Source: Micromonospora inositola
GTDB taxonomy: Bacteria; Actinomycetota; Actinomycetes; Mycobacteriales; Micromonosporaceae
DNA length: 64,000 nt
Direction: 5' to 3'
Assembly (NCBI RefSeq): GCF_900090285.1
Contig: NZ_LT607754.1
Location: 558,001 to 622,000, forward strand
The position numbers and the translations under genes are program-made. Positions within the stretch are counted from its first letter, which is position 1, and each line of letters opens with the position of its first letter. Positions 7,592 to 16,450 of the stretch are shown here, piece by piece. The notes under the pieces were generated by a model that ran no database searches, had not been told where the DNA came from, and saw only the letters and a list, made by a program, of their open reading frames with translations.

Positions 7592-8857
7592 ATGGGCAGG
7601 TTGGCGCGGAGCGGGGCGATGGTGGGCGTCCTGGTCCTGACGGCGTCGCTGGCACTGACCGGGTGCGGCGACGACCAGAAGAAGCCGGCGTTCGTCAGTG
7701 GCGGCCAGCCAGCCAGCGTCTCGGCGGCCGAGGGGACGGCGAGCGTCGAGCCCTCACCACAGCCGGCCGCTGCGGCGCTCCAGGTGAGTCCGGCCGACGG
7801 GGCGGACGGCCGGCCGGTCAGCACCGAGATCAGCGCCAAGATCCCGGGCGGCGGGAAGGTGTCGAAGGTCGTGCTCACCGCCGCCAACGGCAAGCCCGTC
7901 GAGGGCCGGATGCGCCGCGACGGCTCGTCGTGGGTGCCGTCCACCTCACTGAAGTACGCCACCCGGTACACCGCGACCGTCTCCGGAACGGGTACGGACG
8001 GCCAGACCCACGAGGGCGCCAGCACCTTCACCACGATGGCCAAGCCGAAGTCGATGATCGGCTCCGGGCTGTACATGTTCGACGGCAAGACCTACGGGGT
8101 CGGCATGCCGGTGGTGGCCGAGTTCTCCCCGGGCATCCCGAAGAAGGACCGCGCGGCCGTGCAGAAGCGGATGTTCGTCAGCACCGACCCGCCGCAGCCG
8201 GGCGCGTGGCACTGGCTCTACAACGGCACCCAGGCGTACTACCGGGCGCCGGAGTACTGGAAGCCGGGCACCACGATCTCCGTACGGCTGGCCCTGGCCG
8301 GCATCCCGCTCAGCAACGGCCGCTACGGCAACGTCGACCGGACCGCGACCGCCAAGATCGGCCGCGCCTTCGAGATGAAGGTCGACAACGCCAGCAAGAA
8401 GATGACCGTGTACGAGAACGGCGCGCTGATCCGGACCGTGCCGGTGAGCCTCGGCAAGAAGAGCACCCCCTCCTCCAGCGGCACCATGGTGGTGATGGAG
8501 AAGAAGGAGTCGACGGTCTTCGACACCCGGGACGAGCCGGACCCGGACAACCAGTACCTCACAAAGATCGACTTCGCCCAGCGGATCACCTGGGGCGGTG
8601 AGTACATCCACGCCGCCCCCTGGTCCGAGGGGGTGCAGGGCCGGGTGAACGTCTCGCACGGCTGCGTCAACGTCTCCATGGCGAACGGCAAATGGCTCTT
8701 CGACCGGACGCTGGTCGGTGACCCGATCACGGTCCGCGGCACCTCGCGGAAGCTGGTCCCGGGCAACGGCTGGACCGCGTGGAACATGAGCTGGTCGGAG
8801 TTCATCGCGGGCAGTGCTCTCCCGGTGCCGAAGGGCGGGGTGGGCCCGGCCTTCTGA
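7592..8857 (+). CDS. L,D-transpeptidase lipoprotein, 421 aa
   Basis: Forms 3-3 cross-links or attaches proteins in peptidoglycan at the outer face of the membrane. A signal peptide with lipobox LTGC (Cys25) is followed by a low-complexity linker, Ig-like domain(s) of the LdtMt2 type (about residues 70-260) and a YkuD catalytic domain. The active-site motif HAAPWSEG...SHGCVNVS places the nucleophile at Cys358 with the conserved His 18 residues upstream. The start at 7592 is chosen for the GAGGTGGGG ribosome-binding site; an upstream ATG at 7559 would only add residues before the signal peptide. A paralogue follows directly. Confidence 0.93.
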   Translation: MGRLARSGAMVGVLVLTASLALTGCGDDQKKPAFVSGGQPASVSAAEGTASVEPSPQPAAAALQVSPADGADGRPVSTEISAKIPGGGKVSKVVLTAANGKPVEGRMRRDGSSWVPSTSLKYATRYTATVSGTGTDGQTHEGASTFTTMAKPKSMIGSGLYMFDGKTYGVGMPVVAEFSPGIPKKDRAAVQKRMFVSTDPPQPGAWHWLYNGTQAYYRAPEYWKPGTTISVRLALAGIPLSNGRYGNVDRTATAKIGRAFEMKVDNASKKMTVYENGALIRTVPVSLGKKSTPSSSGTMVVMEKKESTVFDTRDEPDPDNQYLTKIDFAQRITWGGEYIHAAPWSEGVQGRVNVSHGCVNVSMANGKWLFDRTLVGDPITVRGTSRKLVPGNGWTAWNMSWSEFIAGSALPVPKGGVGPAF

Positions 8858-9080
8858 GCGCGGGTGCCGTTGCCCGGCAGGCCCGGCGGGCAACGGTCCG
8901 TGACGATGGACGCTTGCGCCGCCGTCGTTGATGGAGACGTGCCTCACTCGCGAAGCGCGAAGCGTACCAAAATCGGTGCATCATGGTCGGGATGTTCGGG
9001 TTCAGCTGCGGGAACGGGTATTCGAATTCCTGCATCAGTAGGGGACTATGGCACCCGGGGACCACGACTGTGAGGGAATC

Positions 9081-10391
9081 ATGGAAGCTAGCCAGGACGA
9101 GCTGATCCGGCGCGGGGCCGCCCGGCGCGGCGGGCGACGTCGCGGGTTCGCGGCGGTGGTGCTCGCCGCCGCCATGGCCCTGACCTCCGCCTGCACCAGC
9201 GGCGACGACGGTGGCAAGCCGTCGAGTTGGCAGGGTGGCGGGGAGAGCCAGCCGAAGGCGGCGGCCACGATCACCGAGCCCCAGGCCGACGCCGCCGACG
9301 TGCCGGCCTCCACCGCCATCACCTTCACCACGAAGGACGCTCAGGAGACCAGCGTCGAGCTCAAGGACTCGGCCGGCGAGACGGTCGAGGGCGAGCTCTC
9401 CGCCGACGGGAAGAGCTGGCTTCCCGACGGCGCCCTGGAGTACGGCGAGAAGTACACGGCGACGGTGACCGCGACCGGTGACGACGGCAAGCCGGCCACC
9501 GCGACCAGCGCCTTCACCACCATGGCCAAGCCCGCCCAGCAGATCCGGGTGAGCAGCTTCCTCGGCGACAACCAGGTGGTCGGCGTGGCGATGCCGCTGA
9601 TCATCCGGTTCAGCCGGGCCATCCCGCAGGACTACCGGGACGACGTCCAGCGCCGGATGACGGTGACCAGCAAGCCGGCCCAGGAGGGCGTCTGGCACTG
9701 GGTCAGCCCCACCGAGGTCCGCTACCGGCCGAAGACGTTCTGGAAGGCCAACACCACGGTGTCGTACCGGGTGCAGGCGGGTGGCCTGCCCCTGGGCGAC
9801 GGCTGGTACGGCCGCTCGGACCTCACCGTGGATGTCAAGATCGGTCCGTCGTTCGTGATGACCGTCGACAACCGCACCAAGCGGATGACGGTCACCAAGG
9901 ACGGCAGGGTGATCAAGACGATCCTGGTCAGCCTGGGCAAGAAGACCACCCCGTCGTCCAGCGGCACCATGGTGGTGATCGAGAAGCTCCGCAAGACGGT
10001 CTTCGACACCATGGAGGAGCTGGGCCCGGAGGAGGGTTACCGCACGAAGATCGACTTCGCCCAGCGGCTGACCTGGGGCGGCGAGTTCATCCACGCGGCG
10101 CCCTGGTCCGAGGGGCAGCAGGGCACGGTAAACGTCTCTCACGGCTGCGTGAACGTGTCGATGGCCGACGGGGCCTGGCTCTTCACCAACACTCGGATCG
10201 GCGACCCGATCACGGTCAAGGGCACCGAGCGGAAGCTCCAGAACGGCAACGGCTGGACCGACTGGAACCTGAGCTGGGACGAGTACGTCAAGGGCAGCGC
10301 CCTGCCGTACGAGCCGCCGGCGCAGCCCGGCGACGAGGCCAGCGCCGAGCCCGGCACAGGGGACGACCCGAGCACCGAGCCGACGCCCTGA
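9081..10391 (+). CDS. L,D-transpeptidase lipoprotein, 436 aa (tandem paralogue)
   Basis: Same architecture as the gene at 7592: lipobox LTSAC (Cys38) after an unusually long, arginine-rich n-region, Ig-like module with the shared FTTMAKP linker, and a YkuD domain with SHGCVNVS (Cys356). A Pro/Glu/Asp-rich tail of about 30 residues after the catalytic domain is absent from the paralogue. The start at 9081 is supported by GAGGGA 6 nt upstream; the upstream start at 9048 lacks one. The 223-bp gap to the first copy suggests separate promoters. Two strong hairpins follow the stop. Confidence 0.93.
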   Translation: MEASQDELIRRGAARRGGRRRGFAAVVLAAAMALTSACTSGDDGGKPSSWQGGGESQPKAAATITEPQADAADVPASTAITFTTKDAQETSVELKDSAGETVEGELSADGKSWLPDGALEYGEKYTATVTATGDDGKPATATSAFTTMAKPAQQIRVSSFLGDNQVVGVAMPLIIRFSRAIPQDYRDDVQRRMTVTSKPAQEGVWHWVSPTEVRYRPKTFWKANTTVSYRVQAGGLPLGDGWYGRSDLTVDVKIGPSFVMTVDNRTKRMTVTKDGRVIKTILVSLGKKTTPSSSGTMVVIEKLRKTVFDTMEELGPEEGYRTKIDFAQRLTWGGEFIHAAPWSEGQQGTVNVSHGCVNVSMADGAWLFTNTRIGDPITVKGTERKLQNGNGWTDWNLSWDEYVKGSALPYEPPAQPGDEASAEPGTGDDPSTEPTP

Positions 10392-10408
10392 CCGGGCAGT
10401 GACCGACC

Positions 10409-10438
10409 GGAGCCCCCTCCCCGACCGGAGGGGGCTCC
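10409..10438 (+). terminator. Hairpin terminator after the second L,D-transpeptidase
   Basis: A perfect 12-bp stem (GGAGCCCCCTCC / GGAGGGGGCTCC) with a 6-nt loop, 18 nt after the stop codon, followed by CGCCGTTTCCC. There is only a short T run, typical of GC-rich actinomycetes. Confidence 0.8.
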
Positions 10439-10466
10439 GCCGTTTCCCGTCCCGGACGCACAACGA

Positions 10467-10498
10467 CGGAAGCCCCCTCCCGAGGGAGGGGGCTTCCG
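10467..10498. terminator. Second hairpin, between the transpeptidase gene and tRNA-His
   Basis: Stem CGGAAGCCCCCTCCC / GGGAGGGGGCTTCCG with a minimal loop, immediately beyond the 3' end of the leftward tRNA-His gene. It repeats the core of the neighbouring hairpin (AGCCCCCTCC). It probably terminates tRNA-His transcription and backs up the rightward terminator. Confidence 0.7.
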
Positions 10499-10504
10499 GA
10501 TCCG

Positions 10505-10577
10505 GGTGACTGATGGGAATTGAACCCACGACAACCGGGACCACAACCCGGTGCTCTGCCAACTGAGCTACAGCCAC
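10505..10577 (-). tRNA. tRNA-His (anticodon GTG)
   Basis: Minus strand GTGGCTGTAGCTCAGTTGG, anticodon arm CCGGG-TTGTGGT-CCCGG giving anticodon GTG, T arm GGGTTCAATTCC. The base before the 5' end is G (position 10578) and the discriminator is C, the G-1:C73 pair diagnostic of tRNA-His. CCA is not encoded. Confidence 0.95.
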
Positions 10578-10737
10578 CATGCTCTCCGCACCGGACGAGC
10601 CGGGCGGGGCGCGGACTAATAATAGCCACACCCGCGCCGGCCGCGTCCACCGGGTTCCGGCCCGCCGACCGGACCCTGTCCACCGCCCGGCCTGAGCGAG
10701 CCCGATCCGCGGCCGAGGCCGGCGGGGCGCGCAGCGG

Positions 10738-11328
10738 TCAGAGCTGGGCCGCGATGGCCTTGGCGCTCTCCACGTCCGGCCCGGGCAGCGGTACGAAGAT
10801 CGTCCGCCGGTAGTACTCCAGTTCGCGGATGCTCTCCCGGATGTCGGCGAGGGCCCGGTGGGCCAGCCCCTTCTGCGGCTGCCCGAAGTACACCCGGGGA
10901 TACCACCGGCGGCAGAGCTCCTTGATCGAGGAGACGTCGATCATGCGGTAGTGCAGGTGGGCGTCGAGGCGCGGCATGTCCCGGGCGATGAAGCCCCGGT
11001 CCGTGGCGATCGAGTTGCCGCAGAGCGGCGCGCTGCCCGGGACCTTCACGTGCGTCCTGACGTAGTCCAGCACCATGGCCTCGGCCTCGGCCAAACTGAC
11101 CGTGGAGCGCCGGACCTCCTCGGTCAGCCCGGACTTGCCGTGCATGGTCCGGACGATCTCCGGCATCCCCTCCAGGGCCGCCTCGCCGGCGTGGATGACC
11201 ACGTCGACACCCTCGCCCAGCACGTTGAGGTCGGAGTCGGTGACGAGCGCGGCGACCTCGATCAGCGCGTCGCGCCCGAGGTCCAACCCGGTCATCTCAC
11301 AGTCGATCCAGACGAGAAGATCAGCCAC
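10738..11328 (-). CDS. orn: Oligoribonuclease, 196 aa
   Basis: A DEDDh 3'-5' exonuclease that degrades 2-5 nt RNA and pGpG in the cytoplasm. Exo I is [10 protein letters not shown] near the N-terminus, Exo II lies in [15 protein letters not shown], and Exo III is [11 protein letters not shown]. Length and full-length similarity are typical of actinobacterial Orn. It starts with ATG at 11328 and is divergent from the GT87 gene, with 73 bp between starts. It reads towards tRNA-His. No operon partner. Confidence 0.95.
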   Translation of the reverse strand: MADLLVWIDCEMTGLDLGRDALIEVAALVTDSDLNVLGEGVDVVIHAGEAALEGMPEIVRTMHGKSGLTEEVRRSTVSLAEAEAMVLDYVRTHVKVPGSAPLCGNSIATDRGFIARDMPRLDAHLHYRMIDVSSIKELCRRWYPRVYFGQPQKGLAHRALADIRESIRELEYYRRTIFVPLPGPDVESAKAIAAQL

Positions 11329-11401
11329 CGGACCAGACTACGCGCCGCTCACCCGCCCGCGCCTCGGCACCATGGCCGGAACGGACCGCTAGGGTTTCTG
11401 C

Positions 11402-12664
11402 GTGCCAGCCGAACCCGTCGCACCGCCCGCCGTCACCGAGGACGACCCGGGCGGCCGTACGGTCCGCCGGCTGGTCACGGTGATCGCGCTCGCGGCGGTG
11501 CTGCCGGCGCTGTACCTGCCGGGGCTGGGGCACCACTTCTTCGACCTGAAGATCTACATGCGGGCGATGGACTGGTGGGCGGGCGGCCATCCGCTCTACG
11601 ACTACGTCCAGCCGGACCGGGTGCAGGGCGCGCTCTACTTCACCTACCCCCCGTTGACCGCGCTGCTGCTGCGGCCGTTCGCCCTGCTGCCGCTCGGCCT
11701 CACGGTGGCGGTGTTCACCGTGCTGACCGCGATCGGCGTGGTGGTGACGACGCGCTGGCTGGTGACCCCGGTCGTCGCGCGGCACGACCTGCCCCGGTTG
11801 TTCAGCCTCACGCTCGCCGTCCTGCTGGTCTTCGCCGTGGAGAGCACCCGGGAGACGATCACCTTCGGTCAGATCAACATGCTGCTGGTGGTGCTGATCC
11901 TGGCCGACCTGCTGTTCGCCGTACCGCAGGGGCGGCGCTGGGCCGGCGTGGGCGTGGGGCTGGCGACGGCGCTCAAGCTCTTCCCGGGCATCTTCATCCT
12001 CTACCTGCTGGCGACCCGGCGCTGGCGGGCGGCGGCGGTGGCCGCCGCGACCGCGGCGCTGGCCACCCTGCTGGCGGCGGCGGTCGCGCCGGCCGACTCG
12101 TGGCGGTTCTGGACCCACGAGCTCTGGGCGACCGACCGGGTCGGGCGCACCGACTACACCGGCAACCAGTCGCTGTTCGGCCTGCTCAGCCGGATCACCG
12201 CGCCGGAGAAGCCGAGCCAGCTCCCGTGGCTGCTGCTGGTCGTCGTGGTCACCGGGTACGGGCTGTGGCGGGCCGCCCGCGCCGCCCGGGCCGGCGACGC
12301 GCTCGCCGGCCTCACGCTGACCGGTCTGGTCGGCGGGCTGGTCAGCCCGATCACCTGGACGCACCACCTGTACTGGTTCATCCCGGCGGTGGTGGTGCTG
12401 GTGGACGCCGCGCTGGGCACCGACCGGGGCACGGCCGAGGGGGTGCGGCGGCGCCGCTGGCTGCTGACGCTCGCGGTCGGCACCGCGTTCGTGATCATCT
12501 ACGGAGTGGTGTCCTTCCAGGACTGGGGCGTCGCCCCGGCGCGTACCGACAACCTCGGCGAGTTCGCCGCCCGCAACGCGTACGTGCTGCTCAGCCTGCT
12601 GTTGTTGGTGGCGCTGCCGACCCGGCCCAGGCGTCGGTCCGCCGAGTCCCCGGCGACACCCTGA
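11402..12664 (+). CDS. GT87-family polyprenol-dependent glycosyltransferase, 420 aa
   Basis: A multi-pass GT-C protein of the DUF2029/GT87 family, whose characterised actinobacterial members (PimE type) are alpha-1,2-mannosyltransferases that use polyprenyl-phosphomannose outside the membrane. The first extracytoplasmic loop carries the expected acidic residue (HHFFDLKIYMRAMDWWAGGH). About ten hydrophobic segments follow, with FTYPPLTALLLRPFALLP and TFGQINMLL typical of the family. GTG start at 11402. The gene ends about 100 bp before a strong bidirectional terminator. Sugar and acceptor are inferred from family only. Confidence 0.85.
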   Translation: MPAEPVAPPAVTEDDPGGRTVRRLVTVIALAAVLPALYLPGLGHHFFDLKIYMRAMDWWAGGHPLYDYVQPDRVQGALYFTYPPLTALLLRPFALLPLGLTVAVFTVLTAIGVVVTTRWLVTPVVARHDLPRLFSLTLAVLLVFAVESTRETITFGQINMLLVVLILADLLFAVPQGRRWAGVGVGLATALKLFPGIFILYLLATRRWRAAAVAAATAALATLLAAAVAPADSWRFWTHELWATDRVGRTDYTGNQSLFGLLSRITAPEKPSQLPWLLLVVVVTGYGLWRAARAARAGDALAGLTLTGLVGGLVSPITWTHHLYWFIPAVVVLVDAALGTDRGTAEGVRRRRWLLTLAVGTAFVIIYGVVSFQDWGVAPARTDNLGEFAARNAYVLLSLLLLVALPTRPRRRSAESPATP

Positions 12665-12766
12665 AACTTGCACCAAATGGACAGACGTCCCGACCGGCCT
12701 CGATCGGCGCTAATCTGGTCCCAACTACCTCAAGTTTCTCCCAGGTAGCACCGATCCCCCGGTGAC

Positions 12767-12801
12767 GGTGGCCCTCCGCGTCGGCAGCGCGGAGGGCCAC
12801 C
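12767..12801. terminator. Bidirectional hairpin terminator
   Basis: A perfect 14-bp stem (GGTGGCCCTCCGCG / CGCGGAGGGCCACC) with a 7-nt loop, lying between the ends of two convergent genes (stops at 12664 and 12819). Confidence 0.85.
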
Positions 12802-12818
12802 CGTCGTTGCGGCGGACC

Positions 12819-13820
12819 TCAGCCGTCGGCGCCGGGGGCGTCCGGCGACGCCGGCCGGGCCGGGCCGTCCACCGAAACCGGGCGCGTGCTCTCCTCGACC
12901 GTCCCGGGTGGCCAGGACCAGGTCGTCGTCATCCCCGGACTCGTCGGCAGGTCGGCGAGGGTCTCCGGCCGACGGGTGGGGACCGGCCCGATCGCGGCCC
13001 GGGAGGGCCCCGCGTGGGCCGGGCCGACCGAGACGAGTTGCCGGTCGGCCAACGGCGGCCGCCCCTCGGCGGTCTTCTGCGCGCCGAGGCCGCTGAGCGA
13101 GGTCACGCCGAGCCGGCCGGCGAGCACCGGGACCTGGTCCGGCTCGACCACGAAGACCACCTCGCGCGGGCGGACCGGACGCAGCAGCAGCGCCACGGCC
13201 AGCATCACCAGCAGGATTCCGCCGGCGAGCAGTCCCCACGCCGCGCCCTGGAGCCACCCCGCGCGCAGCTCGGCGCGCAGGTCCACGGCGAGATCGGCCC
13301 GGCCGTCGGGGCGCATCACCACCAGGCTCAGCGATCGGCCGGCCAGCTCGCCCGGGTTCCATTCCAGCGCGCCGATCCCTTCGCGTACCCAGAAATCCTG
13401 GCCGAGCGGGACGGCGGCGGCGGTGCCGGCGGCGGCCGGCCCGGCCGGGTCGAGCCGGACCGGCAGCGGACCTCGGGCCAGCGCGACCCGCCGGACGGTG
13501 GCGTGCGGGACGGGGTCGAGCCAGCGCCGCACCTGGTCGCTGGGCGCCAGGCCGAGGAAGGCCGGGCCGTCGGGGGTCCGGGCGGTCAGCCGGAGCCGGG
13601 CCTGCCCGGTCCGGGCGAACGGCGCCTCGGCGCGCAGCAGAGCGTCCACGTCGGTGACCACGATCGCCTGGCCCGGGGTGCGGGCGGTCTCGAAACGGGC
13701 GCCGAAGCCGCCGTCGGGGTCGGCGTGCCGGCCGATGGTCCACAGGCCACCGCCGGCCATAAGCACCGGAATCCCCATGGTCAACAGCAGCATGCCGGCG
13801 ATCGTTCGCACGAACCGCAT
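12819..13820 (-). CDS. Putative membrane protein of unknown function, 333 aa
   Basis: The N-terminal hydrophobic segment (residues about 8-28) and a second one near residues 195-215 (GLLAGGILLVMLAVALLLRP) place about 165 residues outside the membrane and about 120 inside. The outer part is rich in beta-type hydrophobic patterns with no catalytic motif; the C-terminal part is Pro/Ser-rich and probably disordered. No family is recognised. It is a single leftward gene, convergent with the GT87 gene and separated from the copper operon by a terminator. Confidence 0.7.
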   Translation of the reverse strand: MRFVRTIAGMLLLTMGIPVLMAGGGLWTIGRHADPDGGFGARFETARTPGQAIVVTDVDALLRAEAPFARTGQARLRLTARTPDGPAFLGLAPSDQVRRWLDPVPHATVRRVALARGPLPVRLDPAGPAAAGTAAAVPLGQDFWVREGIGALEWNPGELAGRSLSLVVMRPDGRADLAVDLRAELRAGWLQGAAWGLLAGGILLVMLAVALLLRPVRPREVVFVVEPDQVPVLAGRLGVTSLSGLGAQKTAEGRPPLADRQLVSVGPAHAGPSRAAIGPVPTRRPETLADLPTSPGMTTTWSWPPGTVEESTRPVSVDGPARPASPDAPGADG

Positions 13821-13924
13821 TCGCGTCGTCCCCCTCGGTAGCCAACTACCCGGCCGACCTTACCGACGCGAACCGCACAATCGCCGGATATCCACGGCAT
13901 GCACCCCGAGGACCGCAGAAAGGC

Positions 13925-13957
13925 CGGCGGCCCGCCGGAAGATCCGACGGGCCGCCG
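13925..13957 (-). terminator. Terminator of the zf-HC2/CopCD/YcnI operon
   Basis: A 10-bp perfect stem CGGCGGCCCG / CGGGCCGCCG with a 13-nt loop, 14-46 nt beyond the YcnI stop codon in the direction of transcription. Confidence 0.7.
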
Positions 13958-13970
13958 ACAACGACGCAGC

Positions 13971-14705
13971 TCAGGGCTTCGGCGTGGGCTCCCGACGGGT
14001 CCGCAGGAAGGCCAGGCCACCCAGGATCAGGCCGGCCAGCCCGGCGACCAGACCGGCGACGCCGAACGCGGTGCCGGCGCCGTCGGAGTCGTCGTCGGAG
14101 TCGTCGTCACCGGCCGGGGCGGCCGCGCCCGCGCTCCCGCTCGGCGCGGCGGACGGCGAGGCGGCGGTCAGGGTGAGCACCGGGGCCGGGTTCTCCGGCT
14201 CCTCCCCGCCCGGCGTCGGCTCCTCGATCCAGCGGGCCACGTTGCCGTCCGAGTAGGTCTGGAGCACCTTGAACACCATCCGGTCGACCTGCGGCAGCGG
14301 CCCCATGGAGACCGGAAACTCCTGGAACTCGCCCGGCTTGACCCCGGCGTTCGCGGCGGCCGTCCAGGTCAGCTTGGACACCGCCTCGGTGAGCTGGCTG
14401 CCGTGCACGTCGATCGGCGGGTTCACCTTGCGCTTCTCCACCGCCACCGTCCAGCCCGGCACCGGCATGGTGGACACCGAGCCGACCGGGGCGTTCTGCG
14501 GCAGCACCACCTCGACCTTGGTGGTCGAGGCCGTGTCGCTCTCGTTCGGCACCCGGAACGCGAACCGGCCGTAGCCGCCCTGGGTCGCCTCCTTCGGGTT
14601 GACCGTGACGTGCGCCGAGGCGGGCCCGGCGAGGCCGAACACGGCAGTGGCGACGGCGGTGAGCGCGAGCGCGGCGGCGGTGGCGGGACGCCGGAGACGG
14701 ATCAT
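13971..14705 (-). CDS. ycnI: YcnI family (DUF1775) copper-associated envelope protein, 244 aa
   Basis: The signal peptide ends in GPASA, leaving a mature N-terminus HVTVNPKEATQGGYGRFAFR. The N-terminal His is the copper ligand in characterised YcnI proteins. The beta-sandwich DUF1775 domain spans about residues 32-170 and includes the conserved tryptophan in VPGWTV. An Asp/Ser-rich linker (DDDSDDDSDG) leads to a C-terminal transmembrane anchor (residues about 213-235) and a short basic tail. It starts 18 bp after the CopCD stop and is the last gene before the terminator, so co-transcription with CopCD is likely. Confidence 0.9.
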   Translation of the reverse strand: MIRLRRPATAAALALTAVATAVFGLAGPASAHVTVNPKEATQGGYGRFAFRVPNESDTASTTKVEVVLPQNAPVGSVSTMPVPGWTVAVEKRKVNPPIDVHGSQLTEAVSKLTWTAAANAGVKPGEFQEFPVSMGPLPQVDRMVFKVLQTYSDGNVARWIEEPTPGGEEPENPAPVLTLTAASPSAAPSGSAGAAAPAGDDDSDDDSDGAGTAFGVAGLVAGLAGLILGGLAFLRTRREPTPKP

Positions 14706-14723
14706 GTGTCTGAGAGCCTTCCG

Positions 14724-16415
14724 TTACTTGATCGGTACGGTGGCGGTCACCGTGGCCTGGTCGATGTCGGTGGTGCGGACGGTGATGCGGAGCTGCCACT
14801 CCCCCGCGGCCGGGAGGTTGATCTCCCCGGTCACGTGGTTGTCGGTCAGCGGCAGCAGCGGGATCTCGATCGGCTCGATCCCCGCCGACGGCAGGGCGGC
14901 GGTGGCCTTCCACTCCTGCACCGGCTGCGGCCGGTTGTCCTTCGTGTACGCGTAGAGGTGTACGGAATTGTTGCCCCGCTCGGCCGGGTCCAGCTCCACC
15001 TGAACTGAGGCGACCGGGCTGGCGAGCGTGGTGGAGAAGTAGCCGGTGGTCGTACCGGCCACGTCGGTGGCGGCGGTCCGGGCCGGGGTGGTCTGCACCA
15101 GGGTCGCCGAGACGCCGAGCACGATCGCCGTGATCGCCAGCTCCACCCAGATGGCCTGGCGCATCCGCCCCGGACGCTGCGCCGCGATCCGCCGCCGCAC
15201 CAACGCCCGGGAGTACGCGGCCACCCCGACCACCAGCGCGAACAGCCCGATCTTGGCGAGCAGCAGCCGCCCGTAGGTGGTGTCGACCAGGGCCTTCGGG
15301 GTGGCCACCTCGATCAGCCCCTGCACGGTGCCGGCGAGCAGCAGCGCCGCCACGGCGAGGGCCGCCCAGCGGGACCAGATCGGCAGGATCGCCCCCAGCT
15401 CGCGTTCGTCGGCCCGGCGGAGCAGGAACACCGCGAGCATCACCAGGCCGCCCAGCCAGACCGCCATGCTGCCCAGGTGCACCGCGTCCACCACCACGGA
15501 GACGGCCGGCGCGGGCGAGGCGGCCGGGTGGCCGGCCAGCGGCCAGGTGAACAGCGCCGCCCCGCCGACAATGGCCAGGATGATCCCGTCGGTCCGGCCG
15601 ACCGGCCCGGCGAAGAGGGGCCGGAGCAGGAACGCCGCCGCGGCGAGCAGCCCCAGCCGGACCAGGTGGGCGGTGCCGAAGGCGCTGCCCACCACGTCGC
15701 CCAACCCCGAGGAGGTCACGTCGAACAGCCCGCCGCCGGCCGTGTACGGCACCTGCAACCACAGGTCGGCGAGGGTGCCCAGGACCAGCAGGCCCAGCCC
15801 CGCCCAGGCCAGCCGGGCCGGCCCGCGCCGGGGCAGCCGACGCGGCCAGAGCGCGGCCAGCACCAGCGCCGGGCCGACCAGCAGCAGCAGTCCGGCGTAG
15901 CCGAGGTACTTCGCCACCTTCACGGCGTTCTCCACCACCGGGTCGGCGCGGTTGTCCGAGCCGGTGTCGACCGGCGGCGGCGACGGGGCGCCCACCGAGT
16001 ACGTGAACGCGCCAGAGACCGGGTGGCTGTCGGCGGAGATCACCCGGTAGCTCACCAGATAGGTGCCCCGGGCACCGGAGGGATCGACCGGGACGGTCAC
16101 CGCTGCGCCGGAGAAGGACGGCTCACCCCGGTCCGCCCGGGAGCCGTCCGGCGCGATGACCCGGATCTTGCCGGGCACCTTGCGGACCCCCTCGCTGAAG
16201 GTCAGCACCACCTCGGCGGGCGCGCTCGGCACCACCGCCGAGGCCGCCGGGCTGCTGCTGACCAGGACGGCGTGGGCGCTCGCCGGGGTGGCCGGGGCGA
16301 GCAGCAGGGCGACGAGGGCGACCAGCAGACCGGCGGCGGCGCACACCCGGGCGGCCCATCGACGGTCGGCGACGGCCACGGGCCGGCGGCGTACGGCAGC
16401 AGTCATGACCATCAT
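14724..16415 (-). CDS. CopC-CopD fusion copper resistance/uptake protein, about 563 aa
   Basis: Signal peptide, then a CopC beta-barrel starting HAVLVSSSPAASAVVPSAPA (N-terminal His after cleavage at ASA). It includes SADSHPVSGAFTYSVG, which carries the other copper ligands D and H. A CopD-type multi-helix region follows (about eight segments, residues 155-440). The tail is an extracytoplasmic FixH/YtkA-like domain (LYAYTKDNRPQPVQEWKATA). It resembles YcnJ and imports or handles copper in the envelope. ATGs at 16415, 16412 and 16406 are all possible, with no clear ribosome-binding site. The gene begins 36 bp after the zf-HC2 stop. Confidence 0.9.
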   Translation of the reverse strand: MMVMTAAVRRRPVAVADRRWAARVCAAAGLLVALVALLLAPATPASAHAVLVSSSPAASAVVPSAPAEVVLTFSEGVRKVPGKIRVIAPDGSRADRGEPSFSGAAVTVPVDPSGARGTYLVSYRVISADSHPVSGAFTYSVGAPSPPPVDTGSDNRADPVVENAVKVAKYLGYAGLLLLVGPALVLAALWPRRLPRRGPARLAWAGLGLLVLGTLADLWLQVPYTAGGGLFDVTSSGLGDVVGSAFGTAHLVRLGLLAAAAFLLRPLFAGPVGRTDGIILAIVGGAALFTWPLAGHPAASPAPAVSVVVDAVHLGSMAVWLGGLVMLAVFLLRRADERELGAILPIWSRWAALAVAALLLAGTVQGLIEVATPKALVDTTYGRLLLAKIGLFALVVGVAAYSRALVRRRIAAQRPGRMRQAIWVELAITAIVLGVSATLVQTTPARTAATDVAGTTTGYFSTTLASPVASVQVELDPAERGNNSVHLYAYTKDNRPQPVQEWKATAALPSAGIEPIEIPLLPLTDNHVTGEINLPAAGEWQLRITVRTTDIDQATVTATVPIK

Positions 16416-16450
16416 GCTCGCCGACCGGGCCCGTGCTCGGCGACCCGGCC

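Noticed and set aside
10858..12765. 635-codon plus-strand open frame
   Set aside because: Runs antisense through orn and out of frame through the GT87 gene; both real genes have clear motifs.
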